Assembly: GCF_000419765.1 (NCBI RefSeq)
Contig: NZ_ATTQ01000004.1
Span: forward strand, 1 to 64,000
Direction of reading: 5' to 3'
Length of the DNA: 64,000 bases
Origin: Rhizobium mongolense USDA 1844
GTDB taxonomy: Bacteria; Pseudomonadota; Alphaproteobacteria; Rhizobiales; Rhizobiaceae
Shown: positions 1 through 9,076 of the stretch, piece after piece
Position numbering within the stretch: the first letter of the stretch is position 1
Layout of the letters: the number at the start of each line of letters is the position of its first letter
Program-made: the position numbers and the translations under genes
Notes under the pieces: model-generated
The model's input: the letters and a program-made list of their open reading frames with translations, nothing else
Told to the model about the DNA's origin: nothing
The model's database searches: none

Positions 1-21
1 GTAAGCATACGGTGAAGGCCG
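1..21 (+). repeat. IS66 left terminal inverted repeat
   Basis: These first 21 bases pair with the reverse complement of 2500-2520 at 17 of 21 positions, sharing GTAA followed by ACGGTGA and GGCCG. Confidence 0.88.
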
Positions 22-25
22 CATA

Positions 26-1663
26 TCAGGCAGCTTCGTGGGCTGCTGCGGTCGGCGGGCTCCAATTCCATGGGAGCAATTCTTCAAGCCTCGTGACCGG
101 CATATCCGCAATATTAGACAAGACATCAGCCAGCCAGGCCTGAGGATCAATGTCGTTGAGCTTTGCCGTCATGATCATCGTCGCCATGAAGGCAGCACGA
201 TCTGCACCGCGATCGGAACCTGCAAAGAGCCACGATTTTCTGCCGAGAGCGAAGCCGCGCAGGGCTCGTTCAGCCGCATTGTTGGTCAGGCAAATCCTGC
301 CGTCGCTGAGGAAGGATGTGAAGCCGTCCCAGCGCTTGAGCATGTAATCGATCGGCTCGGTGACAGGTGAGCTGCGCGATAGTTTTCCCCGTTCGCCTCG
401 CAGCCAAGCCTCAAGCTCGTCGATGAGGGGGCGGCTGTCCTTGTGACGCCGCTGCAAGCGTTCGTTGACAGAAAGTCCTTTGATGTCGCGCTCGATATCA
501 AACAGTGCATCGATCCGCCTCACAGCCTCAAGCGCCACTGGCGAGATCGGCGTCGCATTTTTTCCGCGCTTGGCGTTCGTTGCAATGTCAGCCAGGACGA
601 AGAACTTGCGGCGCGAGTGAGCCCAGCAAAGCGCCTGCGTCAATGGACCGGAAGCACGCTCCGACTTGAAGAGCGGGTTGTAGCCGCCATATGCATCTGC
701 CTGCAGAATGCCGGTGAAGGTCTTGAGATGCCTCTCGGGATGCTCCTGGCGACGATCTCGCGAGGCATAATAGAGGGTTGCCGGTGGCGATGTTCCGCCG
801 AACGGCCGGTCATCCCTGACATAAGTCCATATGCGGCCAGTTTCGGTTTTTCCCCTCGCCAGGATCGGCACCGTGGTGTCGTCGCCATGCAGCCGCTCGG
901 CGGAAAGGACGTGCGCTTCTATCAATCGGTGCAAGGGCTTCAAGATCGCGGCGCAGGCACCGACCTGGTCGGCGAGTGTCGAAAGGCTGAGGTCGATGCC
1001 TTCTCGGGCATAACGCTCGCTTTGCCTATTCAGCGGCTGGTGTTGGCCGAACTTCTCAAACAGGATCATGGCCAAAAGGTTCGGCCCCGCGAAGCCGCGC
1101 GGTGTCACATGGAACGGGGCTGGCGGCTGGGCGATCTTCTCGCATTCTCGGCACGAGAACTTCTCGCGCACCGTCTGGATGACTTTCCACTGGCGCGGGA
1201 TCACTTCCAGGGTCTCAGTGATGTCCTCGCCCAGCTTTGACAATTTGGCCGAGCCGCAGCAGGGGCAGCTTTGAGGAGCGGCAATCACAACGCGCTCGCG
1301 CGGCAGATGCTCCGGAAACGGTTTGCGCGATGGACGCTTGCGCTCAAAGGTTTTGACTGTCGATGATCGTGCCGCAATCTCCGCGGCCAGTTCGTCCTGG
1401 CTGGCGTCGGCCTCCAGCTCTTCGAGCTGCAATTCCATCTGTTCGAGAAGGCGGGCCTTTCGCTCCGAGCGGCTGCCATGGATGTCGCGCTTGAGCTTCT
1501 CGATCTCCAGTCTCAGCCGGGCAATCAGCGCATCGGAATGGGAGTTCACAGCTTGCGCACGAGCAGCAACAGCCTCGGCTTCACGACGGGCGGCGCGCTC
1601 GGCGAGGATCATCGCGTGAGCGCTGGCAAGGTCGTCGGGAAGCTGATCGGCCGCTTCGGTCAT
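26..1663 (-). CDS. tnpC: IS66 family transposase TnpC
   Basis: This is the DDE transposase of the IS66 element, 545 residues, the usual length. It has an N-terminal leucine-rich coiled coil (about 45-90), a zinc-finger region with a CPCCGS motif and a following CREC pair (about 135-175), and the catalytic core. The core shows HGDDTTVP, then DAYGGY and CWAHSRRKF, and the C-terminal conserved block LTNNAAERALRG that contains the catalytic Glu. The ATG at 1663 lies 45 bp after the tnpB stop. No disruption is seen. Confidence 0.95.
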   Translation of the reverse strand: MTEAADQLPDDLASAHAMILAERAARREAEAVAARAQAVNSHSDALIARLRLEIEKLKRDIHGSRSERKARLLEQMELQLEELEADASQDELAAEIAARSSTVKTFERKRPSRKPFPEHLPRERVVIAAPQSCPCCGSAKLSKLGEDITETLEVIPRQWKVIQTVREKFSCRECEKIAQPPAPFHVTPRGFAGPNLLAMILFEKFGQHQPLNRQSERYAREGIDLSLSTLADQVGACAAILKPLHRLIEAHVLSAERLHGDDTTVPILARGKTETGRIWTYVRDDRPFGGTSPPATLYYASRDRRQEHPERHLKTFTGILQADAYGGYNPLFKSERASGPLTQALCWAHSRRKFFVLADIATNAKRGKNATPISPVALEAVRRIDALFDIERDIKGLSVNERLQRRHKDSRPLIDELEAWLRGERGKLSRSSPVTEPIDYMLKRWDGFTSFLSDGRICLTNNAAERALRGFALGRKSWLFAGSDRGADRAAFMATMIMTAKLNDIDPQAWLADVLSNIADMPVTRLEELLPWNWSPPTAAAHEAA

Positions 1664-1708
1664 GACCAGATGGAATCATATTCGGTCTTGCCTTTCCAGC
1701 CATTTCCG

Positions 1709-2056
1709 CTACCCAGCCGAGCTTGGACGCCAGGTTTTTTGCGGCATTCGCCAGTCAATCCCTTCAAGCAGATAGCCGAGCTGTGCAGGAGTTATGACCA
1801 CCGTGCCGTCAGCCGCTGACGGCCATATGAAGCGGCCGCGCTCCAGCTTCTTCGTGAACAGACAGGCACCTTGGCCGTCGTGCCAGATCACCTTGATCAG
1901 CCCGCCCCGACGCCCACGGAAGCAGAATAGGTGGCCGCAATGCGGATCCCCCTTCAGCGTCTCCTGCACCATCAACGACAAGCCGGGGAAGCCTTTCCTC
2001 ATGTCTGTGTGTCCGGTCGCCAGCCAGACCTTAACGCCGCTCGGAACCGGGATCAT
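1709..2056 (-). CDS. tnpB: IS66 accessory protein TnpB
   Basis: A 115-residue IS66 Orf2-like protein needed for transposition of IS66 elements. It shows the family signature: VKVWLATGHTDMRKGF near the N terminus, then GHLFCFRGRRGGLIKVIWHDGQG and the RFIWP segment. The start codon overlaps the tnpA stop (ATGA), implying translational coupling. Its exact biochemical role is not established in the family. Confidence 0.95.
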   Translation of the reverse strand: MIPVPSGVKVWLATGHTDMRKGFPGLSLMVQETLKGDPHCGHLFCFRGRRGGLIKVIWHDGQGACLFTKKLERGRFIWPSAADGTVVITPAQLGYLLEGIDWRMPQKTWRPSSAG

Positions 2057-2442
2057 CGCCGCTCGACCACGTCGAGGATCCGAGCGAGCGCTTCAGTATC
2101 GACATCGCTCTCCACACGAATGCGCCGGCCGCGGCCAAGCTCGATCGTCACAATGCTTATCTTCTTGCGCGGTCGAGGTGGCAGTGTTGTCTCCACCGGA
2201 TCAGGCGCAGGCAAGGCCGCGACTTCTACGGGAATAAACTGCCGCGCTGGCGGCGGTGAGACCTGGCAGAGTTCTTTGCGCCACCGGAACAACTGACCCG
2301 CGTGGATGCCTGCCGACCGGGCAATCTCAGATACGCTGGCATTCGGCTCGAGGCAGGCCGCAACCAGCCGCTCCTTCTCTGCGCGAGACCAGCGACGACG
2401 GCGCTCCACAGAGGTGATCACTTCGATTTGCTGCATGGTCAT
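2053..2442 (-). CDS. tnpA: IS66 transposase-associated protein TnpA (helix-turn-helix)
   Basis: About 129 residues from the ATG at 2442, which has AGGA about 8 bases upstream. It has the IS66 TnpA (IS3/IS911-like) helix-turn-helix, with RRRWSRAEKERLVAACLEP followed by VSEIARSAGIHAGQLFRWRK, and a basic C-terminal half. An upstream extension to 2490 is open but has no better ribosome site. The stop overlaps the tnpB start. Confidence 0.92.
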   Translation of the reverse strand: MTMQQIEVITSVERRRRWSRAEKERLVAACLEPNASVSEIARSAGIHAGQLFRWRKELCQVSPPPARQFIPVEVAALPAPDPVETTLPPRPRKKISIVTIELGRGRRIRVESDVDTEALARILDVVERR

Positions 2443-2499
2443 AGGACTATTCCTAGTGCTTGCACTAGGACATCCAACGTTCCGCCTCACATCACAAGA

Positions 2500-2520
2500 C
2501 GGCCCTCACCGTGGGGTTAC
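2500..2520 (-). repeat. IS66 right terminal inverted repeat
   Basis: Inverted copy of the left end. The first non-IS base is 2521, where a formylglycine-generating-enzyme reading frame (GKYPVT...) begins abruptly. Confidence 0.88.
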
Positions 2521-3272
2521 GGGAAATATCCAGTAACCATCGAGGCATACCAACGGCTACAAAAGCAACAAACTCGATATAACTTTCCTCCCCTCAAAGT
2601 TCGGCGTTTCATTGCAGAGGACTGGGAAAAACAAACTATCGATGTGTTTGACGATCCCAGGTTTTGTCATCCGCATCAGCCTGTCATCGGCTTAGATGTT
2701 CATGATGCCCTTCGCTACTGCAAAGCGCTCGCTTTGGTCGATAGCAAACTTATCGTATCGCTTCCGACCAGTGACATTTGGGACATAGCCGCATTCGGGG
2801 ACCATAAGCTACACCGGCCTGAGGAATTTTTTGATGTTCAAAAGCGAATTCACTTCAATGCTGAGTCAACATCAAAGTGCGTCGGCGCCGTAGATAGAGA
2901 AACAGTTTGGGGATCACCGATATGATTGGAAACGTTTGGGAATGGTGTGTTGAAAGAGTTGCTGAACAAAGTTCTAGTATTGTCATTGGGTATTCCGGGT
3001 ATGCTACTGTCTCTGGACAGCCTGGGCATCTTCCGGCGGAACGCGTATCGCTTAAGGGCGGCGGATTTTATGACGATATACACAAAATCCCTTTAACAAT
3101 AAGAGCTGACGAAATTTTCGGTGGCTCAGGCTCTTTACACGCGGACATAGGGTTTCGAACGCTCTCAACAATTGCCCTTGAAAAGCTGCCAGCCGAAATT
3201 CGGAATGCTTTGCTGGCGTGTCCGCCTCTTTCATCGCGCCAAGCCCGTGTCGTGCCCGCGACGGGGAAGTAG
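2521..3272 (+). pseudogene. FGE-sulfatase (SUMF1-like) gene, 5' removed by IS66 and frameshifted
   Basis: The reading frame starts inside the gene at the IS66 boundary with GKYPVTIEAYQRL, the family motif of formylglycine-generating-enzyme-like domains. It continues through VIGLDVHDALRYCKALA and LPTSDIWDIAAFG to VWG at about 2912, then hits TGA. The next frame continues from 2909 with ITDMIGNVWEWC, GGGFYDD and GFRTLST, the classic C-terminal motifs. Adding one G to the GGGG run at 2909-2912 joins the frames exactly. FGE-like proteins oxidise a cysteine or act as a C-type-lectin-like fold in sensors and conflict systems. The missing 5' part makes this copy non-functional whatever the status of the frameshift. 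Confidence 0.82.
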
Positions 3273-3558
3273 GGGCCGGTTCGCTCAACTGACGTGAATT
3301 AGCCCCGCCCCGATCAAGAAACCGAATATCGCTCCCCTCTTTCTGAAGGGCGGACACCATCCGGTCGACAGTTTCCCCTACTGAACCATTCCTCTATATC
3401 AAAATTCGAACCGGCTCACACCTCAAATATTGGTCACCAATAGCGGCCCGTCAGCTGAAGACTGCGCCGTGGTTCGCCCCGTCTTGCCGCTTGGGGATGG
3501 CCAGCGTAGCGCTCAAAGATTACGCTGGCTCAACGCGAAATGGAGGTCTTTGCGATTA

Positions 3559-3795
3559 ATGTGCAATCTCTACCGCAAGGAGGACAAGGACTGGGTTAGC
3601 AAGTGGGCTCAAGACGCCGAGAGCCTGATTAACCTGATGGCCGCCTATCAGATGAACCCCCTTCGCCCTTTTTCGTGATCAAGCGCGGTCGATGCCCCCG
3701 GCAGAGAAATTGCGGCAGAAGGGCAAGCCAGTCGATATGGATATGCTGATCCGGATGGAACCGGATAAGGGCGTCACCAACATCCGCAACCTCTG
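3559..3795 (+). pseudogene. SOS response-associated peptidase (SRAP/YedK) remnant
   Basis: Starting at the ATG at 3559 the frame reads MCNLYRKEDKDWVSKWAQDA and then LINLMAAYQMNP, the N terminus of rhizobial SRAP proteins; their catalytic Cys2 is retained. A stop follows at 3676. A second block in another frame (3692 onwards: EKLRQKGKPVDMDMLIRMEP, then GVTNIRNL) is the middle of the same family. The intervening segment and the whole C-terminal half are gone. SRAP proteins crosslink abasic sites in single-stranded DNA; this copy cannot be functional. Confidence 0.75.
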
Positions 3796-3925
3796 CAAAA
3801 TAATCCGGCCGGTTCTGCCTCAGGCACCGGTAAGAGCCATAGCCAAGGGTGCAGCTCTCATCCTCCGGAGCATTCGAGCTTTCGGGTATTGTGAGGGCGT
3901 GGTAATATTTCCTGAAGTATTGCGC

Positions 3926-4954
3926 ATGAGGTTTGCTCCGTTCGGTAAGGGGTTTCAGGTGATATCTTTACTAATAAAGGTAATGTTGGCCTTATTCGCA
4001 TTTTCTCTTGCAGTAATTGGATTGTCTGACACCAAGACATTACATGACGATAATTGTCATAATGGCATGCCGTGGTGGCGGCGCTTGACAAAGTGGGGAG
4101 CGGCAAAATTAGCTATAGCTTTCGGTACATTGTTGTTAGTTGCTGTTAATGAGTATAGAGGATATAGTAGTTCACTTATTGCTGCAGAAAATGAAAAAAG
4201 ATACGATGCCAAGCTTGAGATTGCTTCAAATCAATTATATATGATAAAGAAATCACTATCAATTCAAAATTTAGACTTAGACGCGGAAATAAGTGGCAAG
4301 TTTATAATAGATTTGCCATTTCCAACCAGTAAGAACCCAGAGAAATTTGTTGGTTTAATACCGTACGATGGAATAGACGGGGAGATAGCGAGTGGTGTTG
4401 TGCACGTTCCAGATGTCGTCACAAATAAGTTTACTTTGAATTCTACGAATGCTGGTATTATTATACGTTCAACGGATGAGCTTGCCAAAATAAATTCTGA
4501 AACTCTAGTGGATTTTGATTCGTTGGGCTGTGGGCTATGTGCGCCGCAGGGTGTGTCGGGCAAGTGGTGGGTGGAGCTTATAGCCCCTTATTACTCCTAC
4601 GGCTTCCAATTCAAGTCGCAGGCTAATCTGCGGACAATGCTTGTAATGTCAGATTCCATGGAATCGGAAGGGGTTGGCCTGATTGCAATTAAGAAAAGAA
4701 GAGTAAATGACTACGATGTTTTGAGTAAATTTTACGCAGAGATCAGCGCTCATTTCAAGTTCCATACAACTGTGAAAAATAAATCTGGGGGAGAATGTGT
4801 AGTGAATTTAATAATTCCTCTGAAGTTCGTGCCGCCGGAGGAGATGCTATATATGGACAACGTAGACGCTAAGTTTGATGAAAAATATTGGAGATTTTAC
4901 ATGGTCCCCTCGGCAACTCCGTCAGTCATGGCCTGTGAGGAAATACCCTGGTGA
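3926..4954 (+). CDS. Two-TM membrane protein of unknown function
   Basis: From the ATG at 3926 the protein has about 342 residues. Two hydrophobic helices lie near residues 8-30 and 52-72, followed by a soluble domain of about 260 residues rich in beta-type sequence with Cys pairs (CGLC). I recognise no domain. The frame is also open upstream to 3692, but that part is SRAP remnant, so the ATG at 3926 is the likely start. Codon use and base composition are AT-rich, unlike the flanks, which suggests acquisition from another source. Nearby genes (5114 and 5933 on the same strand) also encode membrane-anchored proteins. Confidence 0.6.
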   Translation: MRFAPFGKGFQVISLLIKVMLALFAFSLAVIGLSDTKTLHDDNCHNGMPWWRRLTKWGAAKLAIAFGTLLLVAVNEYRGYSSSLIAAENEKRYDAKLEIASNQLYMIKKSLSIQNLDLDAEISGKFIIDLPFPTSKNPEKFVGLIPYDGIDGEIASGVVHVPDVVTNKFTLNSTNAGIIIRSTDELAKINSETLVDFDSLGCGLCAPQGVSGKWWVELIAPYYSYGFQFKSQANLRTMLVMSDSMESEGVGLIAIKKRRVNDYDVLSKFYAEISAHFKFHTTVKNKSGGECVVNLIIPLKFVPPEEMLYMDNVDAKFDEKYWRFYMVPSATPSVMACEEIPW

Positions 4955-5113
4955 TAATTGGTGCCCTGATGCGTCCACTGCGATCCTGCGCGGTGATCAT
5001 CCTTGTGCGGCATTATAATGGTGATGCAGTCTACCTCGGTTGACCTCTAAGGCGTCACATGGTTGAGGGGATTGAGTTCGCTCGGTCGTAGGAGTTTTGC
5101 AAATGGACGAAAT

Positions 5114-5629
5114 ATGACGATACGCATTGCGTCTAGGCAACGGTCACGCTGGCCGTGGTGGAAGCGGTTCGCTGCTGTTGGTGCGGCTGCGGTAGGCGTC
5201 GCTGCGGTAACCTTGATTGTTAACTCTGACAGGATGATAGGTCTGTGGGAGAGCTTTTTTCTCGATCCGAGCGTGCGCATTGCCGTCAACAAAGTGTCGT
5301 TCACAACTGTGGGCGTTGCCGGGCCAGTGCTTAAGCCGACAGTTGAGGAATACTTAGTTCATATCAATTTTCGCGTCTTATTAAAGAAGCGTCGGCGCGA
5401 AACTATATGCAGTTACAATTTCCTCGGTACCGACCAGTATGCCAGCGTGTACATTGAGGATGAAATCTATGCCCCAAAGTTCAGAATCGAAGCGGGGAGG
5501 GCGGCATCCGATGAGACCCTATCGATCAATAGACTGCCGATACCGACGTCTGATGTTGCTGTGGCTTTTCGAGTCGAGTGCGACGGTGTCACCTCCAACT
5601 CTATTGCGTTCACGATCCCCCGCAAGTAA
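5114..5629 (+). CDS. Single-TM anchored protein of unknown function
   Basis: The 171-residue product from the ATG at 5114 has a basic N terminus (RQRSRWPWWKRF), one transmembrane helix rich in Ala and Val (about 20-40) and a soluble domain of about 120 residues with beta-strand character. An alternative TTG start at 5063 would add 17 residues. I recognise no family. The topology (N-in, C-terminal domain outside the membrane) and the position suggest it belongs with the neighbouring membrane proteins. Confidence 0.55.
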   Translation: MTIRIASRQRSRWPWWKRFAAVGAAAVGVAAVTLIVNSDRMIGLWESFFLDPSVRIAVNKVSFTTVGVAGPVLKPTVEEYLVHINFRVLLKKRRRETICSYNFLGTDQYASVYIEDEIYAPKFRIEAGRAASDETLSINRLPIPTSDVAVAFRVECDGVTSNSIAFTIPRK

Positions 5630-5932
5630 ATCTAGAGTTAGACGCGCCAGATTGGAGCGAGGTGGTTCTTCGCCTCGATCTTAAAAGTTGACGGCTCAAG
5701 GCCGACCCATGAGACGTTTAGCCGAGCTATGTGCGTGGCTTTGCCATGCAAAGTAGCTTGGCGCACATCTCAGCAGTTTTAGACTAGCGGCAGCTTGGCT
5801 GACCAAGGATTTGCGTTGGATCGTCGGCGTAACACGCATCCTTGCTAACTGGCCGTGTATAGGCCCGAAATATGGGCCATCGCGCGTTGAACCGCACCCG
5901 GTTTCCGTGTGACGAACAGAATGAGGAATGGA

Positions 5933-7003
5933 ATGAGCGAGAAGCAAGGCGCTCCGGCATCAGACGGGGACTTTGATGTGGGACAACTCGAACTCAGCGT
6001 CCGCCGCGAAGAAGCAAAAGCCAAGCTTGCCGAGTTAAAGCACACTGCGGCGAAAGCAAGCAATCCTCCGGCAACGACGCCATGGTTCAAGCCGGATCAA
6101 GTCACCGTTTTGCTTATTGGAGGTATTCTTACATTGGCGGGGAATATCGGATTGGCGTCCTATAACGCCCGCACCGCGCTCTCTCAGGAATCGCTCAAGG
6201 CTCAACTTGCCATTGACGTTGAACGCGAGAAGGCGAAAGCTAACCTGATCTTGCAAGCCATCGCCTCAAGCGACGCGCAAATATCCAATCGTAACATCAT
6301 GTTTTTTGTAGAAGGAGGCCTCATTCCGGACGCCGATGGGAGTCTGAGGAAGGCGGCGCAGAAATATCTTCCGGTGCTGCCGTCGAGCGGGGCTACTCCT
6401 GCAGCAGTTATCTCGCCATCTGAATACGAGCGTGCGTTTTGGCTCGTCACGCTTAATCAAGATGCTCTCTCATCCATCGATGCTGCCGTTGATCGCATCC
6501 AGGCCGCGCGTGATCGATTTGTCTTGGTGGGGAATGCTATCAACACACCTTGGTATGTGGTCGGCATTATCTGGTGGATGGAGTCGGGCGGGAGCTTTAA
6601 TGTGCATTTGATTAATGGTGATCCCCTTGCCGCTCGAACGGTAAACGCTCCGATGGGACACCCAGCGGGCGGCAAGCCGCCCTTTACCTGGGAAGAGAGT
6701 GCGATAGATGGCCTTAAGAACTCACGTCTGCAAAACCTGAATTCAGCCAATATTGCTTCCGTTCTCACCGCGATTGAACGGTATAACGGCACCGGTTATC
6801 AGCGGAGAGGTGTCTCTTCGCCCTACCTGTGGTCATTTACGAGCGGATACACGAAGGGGTCCTACATCGCCGACAGCCTGTTCGACTCAAACGCTGTTTC
6901 GAAGCAGATTGGCGCCGTTGCCTTGTTACGGCGAATGCATGAGCGCGGTCTGATCGAACTCGACACTTCGGACAACAGCGACGCGGCACCGCAAGCGCAG
7001 TAG
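5933..7003 (+). CDS. Membrane-anchored lysozyme-like domain protein
   Basis: The ATG at 5933 follows AGGAA at a good distance and gives 356 residues; GTG 5909 and ATG 5921 are weaker alternatives. The order is a charged N-terminal helix (18-45), one TM helix (about 56-76), a coiled region (80-115), a linker, and a C-terminal domain (about 200-345). That domain resembles a lysozyme fold, with WWMESGGSFNVHLINGDPL, ARTV, FTWEESAIDGL, RYNGTGYQRRG and SPYLWSF. The candidate catalytic Glu is E217. The same block occurs in the 599-residue protein at 9077-10876, so the two are paralogous in this domain. Peptidoglycan cleavage is inferred, not proven. Confidence 0.7.
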   Translation: MSEKQGAPASDGDFDVGQLELSVRREEAKAKLAELKHTAAKASNPPATTPWFKPDQVTVLLIGGILTLAGNIGLASYNARTALSQESLKAQLAIDVEREKAKANLILQAIASSDAQISNRNIMFFVEGGLIPDADGSLRKAAQKYLPVLPSSGATPAAVISPSEYERAFWLVTLNQDALSSIDAAVDRIQAARDRFVLVGNAINTPWYVVGIIWWMESGGSFNVHLINGDPLAARTVNAPMGHPAGGKPPFTWEESAIDGLKNSRLQNLNSANIASVLTAIERYNGTGYQRRGVSSPYLWSFTSGYTKGSYIADSLFDSNAVSKQIGAVALLRRMHERGLIELDTSDNSDAAPQAQ

Positions 7004-7212
7004 TGTTCGCGATAGTTTCCTTTTGTGGGATTGGAGTTTCTTGCCCGTCTGTTTGTTGAACTAGGCAGCTTGCTGTGCGTGTTGCAAGCCGGATCTTGAT
7101 GCGAGCGCACGATCTTCCCTTGGGTCTGGATGACCTGCCCCCGTTAAATTAGACCATTCAGACCTGGAATTTTCCATTTATGATCCTTGCGGGGAAGAAG
7201 ACGGAGAATTCC

Positions 7213-7479
7213 ATGAAAGCATCGAAGTCTTCGGACGCGCAGATCGCGTTCGTGCTGAAGCAGGCGGAGGACGGGACGCCGGTCGGTGAGGTCTGCCGCA
7301 AGGCAGGTATTTCGGCGCGACCTTTTACAAGTGGCGCAAGAGATATGCCGGACTGCTGCCGTCGGAGATGAAGCGGCTGCGTTAGCCTTGAAGAGGAGAA
7401 CGCCAAGCTGAAGCGGATCGTCGCCGATCTGTCGCTGGATAAAGCCATGCTCCAGGACGCTCTGTCAAGGAAGCTTTGA
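7213..7479 (+). pseudogene. IS3-family OrfA transposase, frameshifted
   Basis: The ATG at 7213 is preceded by GGAG. The first frame reads MKASKSSDAQIAFVLKQAED and then EVCRKAGIS, the helix-turn-helix of IS3-family OrfA. Near 7320 the frame breaks. The continuation lies in another frame with YKWRKRYAGLLPSEMKRLR, a stop at 7383, and then EEENAKLKRIVADLSLDKAM to the natural end. At least one frameshift and one nonsense change are present. Confidence 0.8.
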
Positions 7480-7965
7480 GGCCTGTCCGCAAGCGCAGGT
7501 TTGTCAACACGATCAAGGTGGACTGGAAGGTCGATCCCCCGTGCATGTTCCGGTGTTGAAGATCGCTCGCTCGCTTTATGTCTACAAGTCCAGGCGCGGC
7601 GAGCAGGCCGAACTGAAGCTGAAGATCAAGGACATCTGCCAGACGCGGGTGCGGTCACGGCTAGCGGTGCGTTCACATCCTGCTTAAGCGCGACGGGTGG
7701 CCGGTTAATCCGAAGCGAATCTATCGCCTTACAAGGAGATGGACCTTCAGCTTCGTAACAAAGTTCCCAAGCGTCGCGTCAAAGCGACGCGTCGGGCGGG
7801 CCGCACGGAGGCGACCCATTCCAACCATGTCTGGGCAATGGACTTCGTTCATGACCAGTTGGCCACGGGCCGCAAAATCCGGGTGCCGCAGTGGATCGAG
7901 AGCGACGCGCTTCTTGTCGGATACTCGCGTCAGCGAGGTCAACTTCACTCTGTCCGACGATAGCG
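7480..7965 (+). pseudogene. IS3-family OrfB transposase remnant
   Basis: The pieces recognisable in different frames are the start (RPVRKRRFVNTI), KRDGWPVNPKRIYRL, and the rve-type catalytic start HSNHVWAMDFVHDQLATGRK with the first catalytic Asp. The sequence loses similarity near 7890-7965 and the remaining catalytic residues are absent. Confidence 0.75.
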
Positions 7966-8052
7966 ACCCCTGATTTACTTCTACAGCGCAAAGCCACCGG
8001 AGTCGTAGCAGGCTTTATGATAAACGACGAGCGGGACCTCAAATTGAATGGG

Positions 8053-9063
8053 TCAGCCTTTTTCTTTCGGCTCCGGTTTCTTCCCAGTGCCACGGATGTC
8101 AATGAATTTTTGCAGGAGGTCGAACCAGAACGGCGCACCTAGTGAAATCGCCAATGCGGTTACTAAAAGACCTGGAATCTTCAGAAGCAGGAAAAGAAGT
8201 CCGCCACTGTCAGCTGTAATGGCGTTCAAGTCCCACCCTAGCGGTAGAGGCGCAAGGTCAGCCAAGCGCTTGTTTAATAATTTGATGCCGCATGTTTCTT
8301 GTTGGTTTTCGGGCTCGTTTGCGCAGGTTTTCGTTATCTCGTTAGCTGGAAGATTGGCTGCCTTCTGCACGACCTCAGTCCGAATAGTGCTGTTTCTCCA
8401 AAGCTCTCGGGTTACCGCGAAACTGTCGGCGTTCAGGAGGATTGCCAAAAGGAGACCCAGCAAGAGTGTGACCTTCTGCATGTCTCGTTTGTATTGACCG
8501 GTAAGGCGATCCATCGTCCCGTCAAACCAGATGGCGATACTGTCTCGGGCTTTCTGCAAGTCATGTCCTGCGTCGTTTAACGCGTTCAACATGATGTCTC
8601 GAACGTTCGATTGCGGAAGCTTGTTGGCGATATCCAAGGCTTCCTGCACGGTTGTGATGGGCTTTGACGTGTCGAGACTGTCGAGCAGTGCTAACGCAAA
8701 CGTATTGCTGTCTATGTAGGACGTGTGCTTGCCTGGAGCATCTTTTCCCACTGGTTTCTTAGCGTCACCGGGGTCATTGGCGGGATTCGGTACCGCATTC
8801 TGGAGTTGGCTACTATCAGGCTGCCTGGTGCGGACCGGCTGCTTTGCAGTCATTTCAAGTTCGGATTTGATGATCCCGTGATTATAGAAGCTCCGGTACA
8901 GTTGTTGATTGTCGATGAGTTGGAGAATAGCGCCTTTCAGATTGTTGCTGCGAAATTTCAGAAAGGTCGCGAGCAGCTCATTGGCGGTCGTGCACATCAG
9001 TCCGAGCATTGCGTACATCACTGCAAGGCTGATTCCGACCTCTAAGAAAGTTCCCAGTTGCAT
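8053..9063 (-). CDS. Membrane protein, third gene of lysozyme/CHAP operon
   Basis: The 336-residue protein has an N-terminal TM helix (about 6-28), a soluble region of about 170 residues, a central TM helix (about 200-220) and a C-terminal hydrophobic segment that ends LGAPFWFDLLQKF followed by IRGTGKKPEPKEKG. I recall this C-terminal pattern from bacterial membrane proteins of unknown function. The ATG at 9063 follows a G-rich ribosome site and lies only 13 bp after the stop of the lysozyme/CHAP gene, so the genes are probably co-transcribed. A role in placing or controlling the hydrolase is inference from position only. Confidence 0.72.
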   Translation of the reverse strand: MQLGTFLEVGISLAVMYAMLGLMCTTANELLATFLKFRSNNLKGAILQLIDNQQLYRSFYNHGIIKSELEMTAKQPVRTRQPDSSQLQNAVPNPANDPGDAKKPVGKDAPGKHTSYIDSNTFALALLDSLDTSKPITTVQEALDIANKLPQSNVRDIMLNALNDAGHDLQKARDSIAIWFDGTMDRLTGQYKRDMQKVTLLLGLLLAILLNADSFAVTRELWRNSTIRTEVVQKAANLPANEITKTCANEPENQQETCGIKLLNKRLADLAPLPLGWDLNAITADSGGLLFLLLKIPGLLVTALAISLGAPFWFDLLQKFIDIRGTGKKPEPKEKG

Positions 9064-9076
9064 TTCACACCCCCAA

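Larger units (their letters stand above)
1..2520 (-). mobile_element. Complete IS66-family insertion sequence
   Basis: The element carries the three genes of the IS66 family (tnpA, tnpB, tnpC), all on the minus strand, bounded by inverted terminal repeats. The left end at base 1 begins GTAAGCAT and the right end at 2520 finishes in GTTAC; the outer 21 bases match at 17 positions when one end is reverse-complemented. IS66 elements normally duplicate 8 bp of target. The right flank is GGGAAATA (2521-2528), so the same 8 bases would be expected just before base 1, outside the window. All three frames are open, so the element looks intact and possibly active. It interrupts an FGE-like gene. Confidence 0.93.
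7131..7965 (+). mobile_element. Degenerate IS3-family insertion sequence
   Basis: The left end begins TGACCTGCCCCC at 7131, a typical IS3-family terminus, followed by broken orfA and orfB reading frames. No matching right inverted repeat is visible before the neighbouring gene at 8053, so the 3' part is lost. Several stops and frame changes make the element inactive. Confidence 0.75.

Noticed and set aside
443..1240. Plus-strand 265-codon frame
   Set aside because: It is antisense to the IS66 tnpC gene, whose conserved motifs are all on the minus strand.
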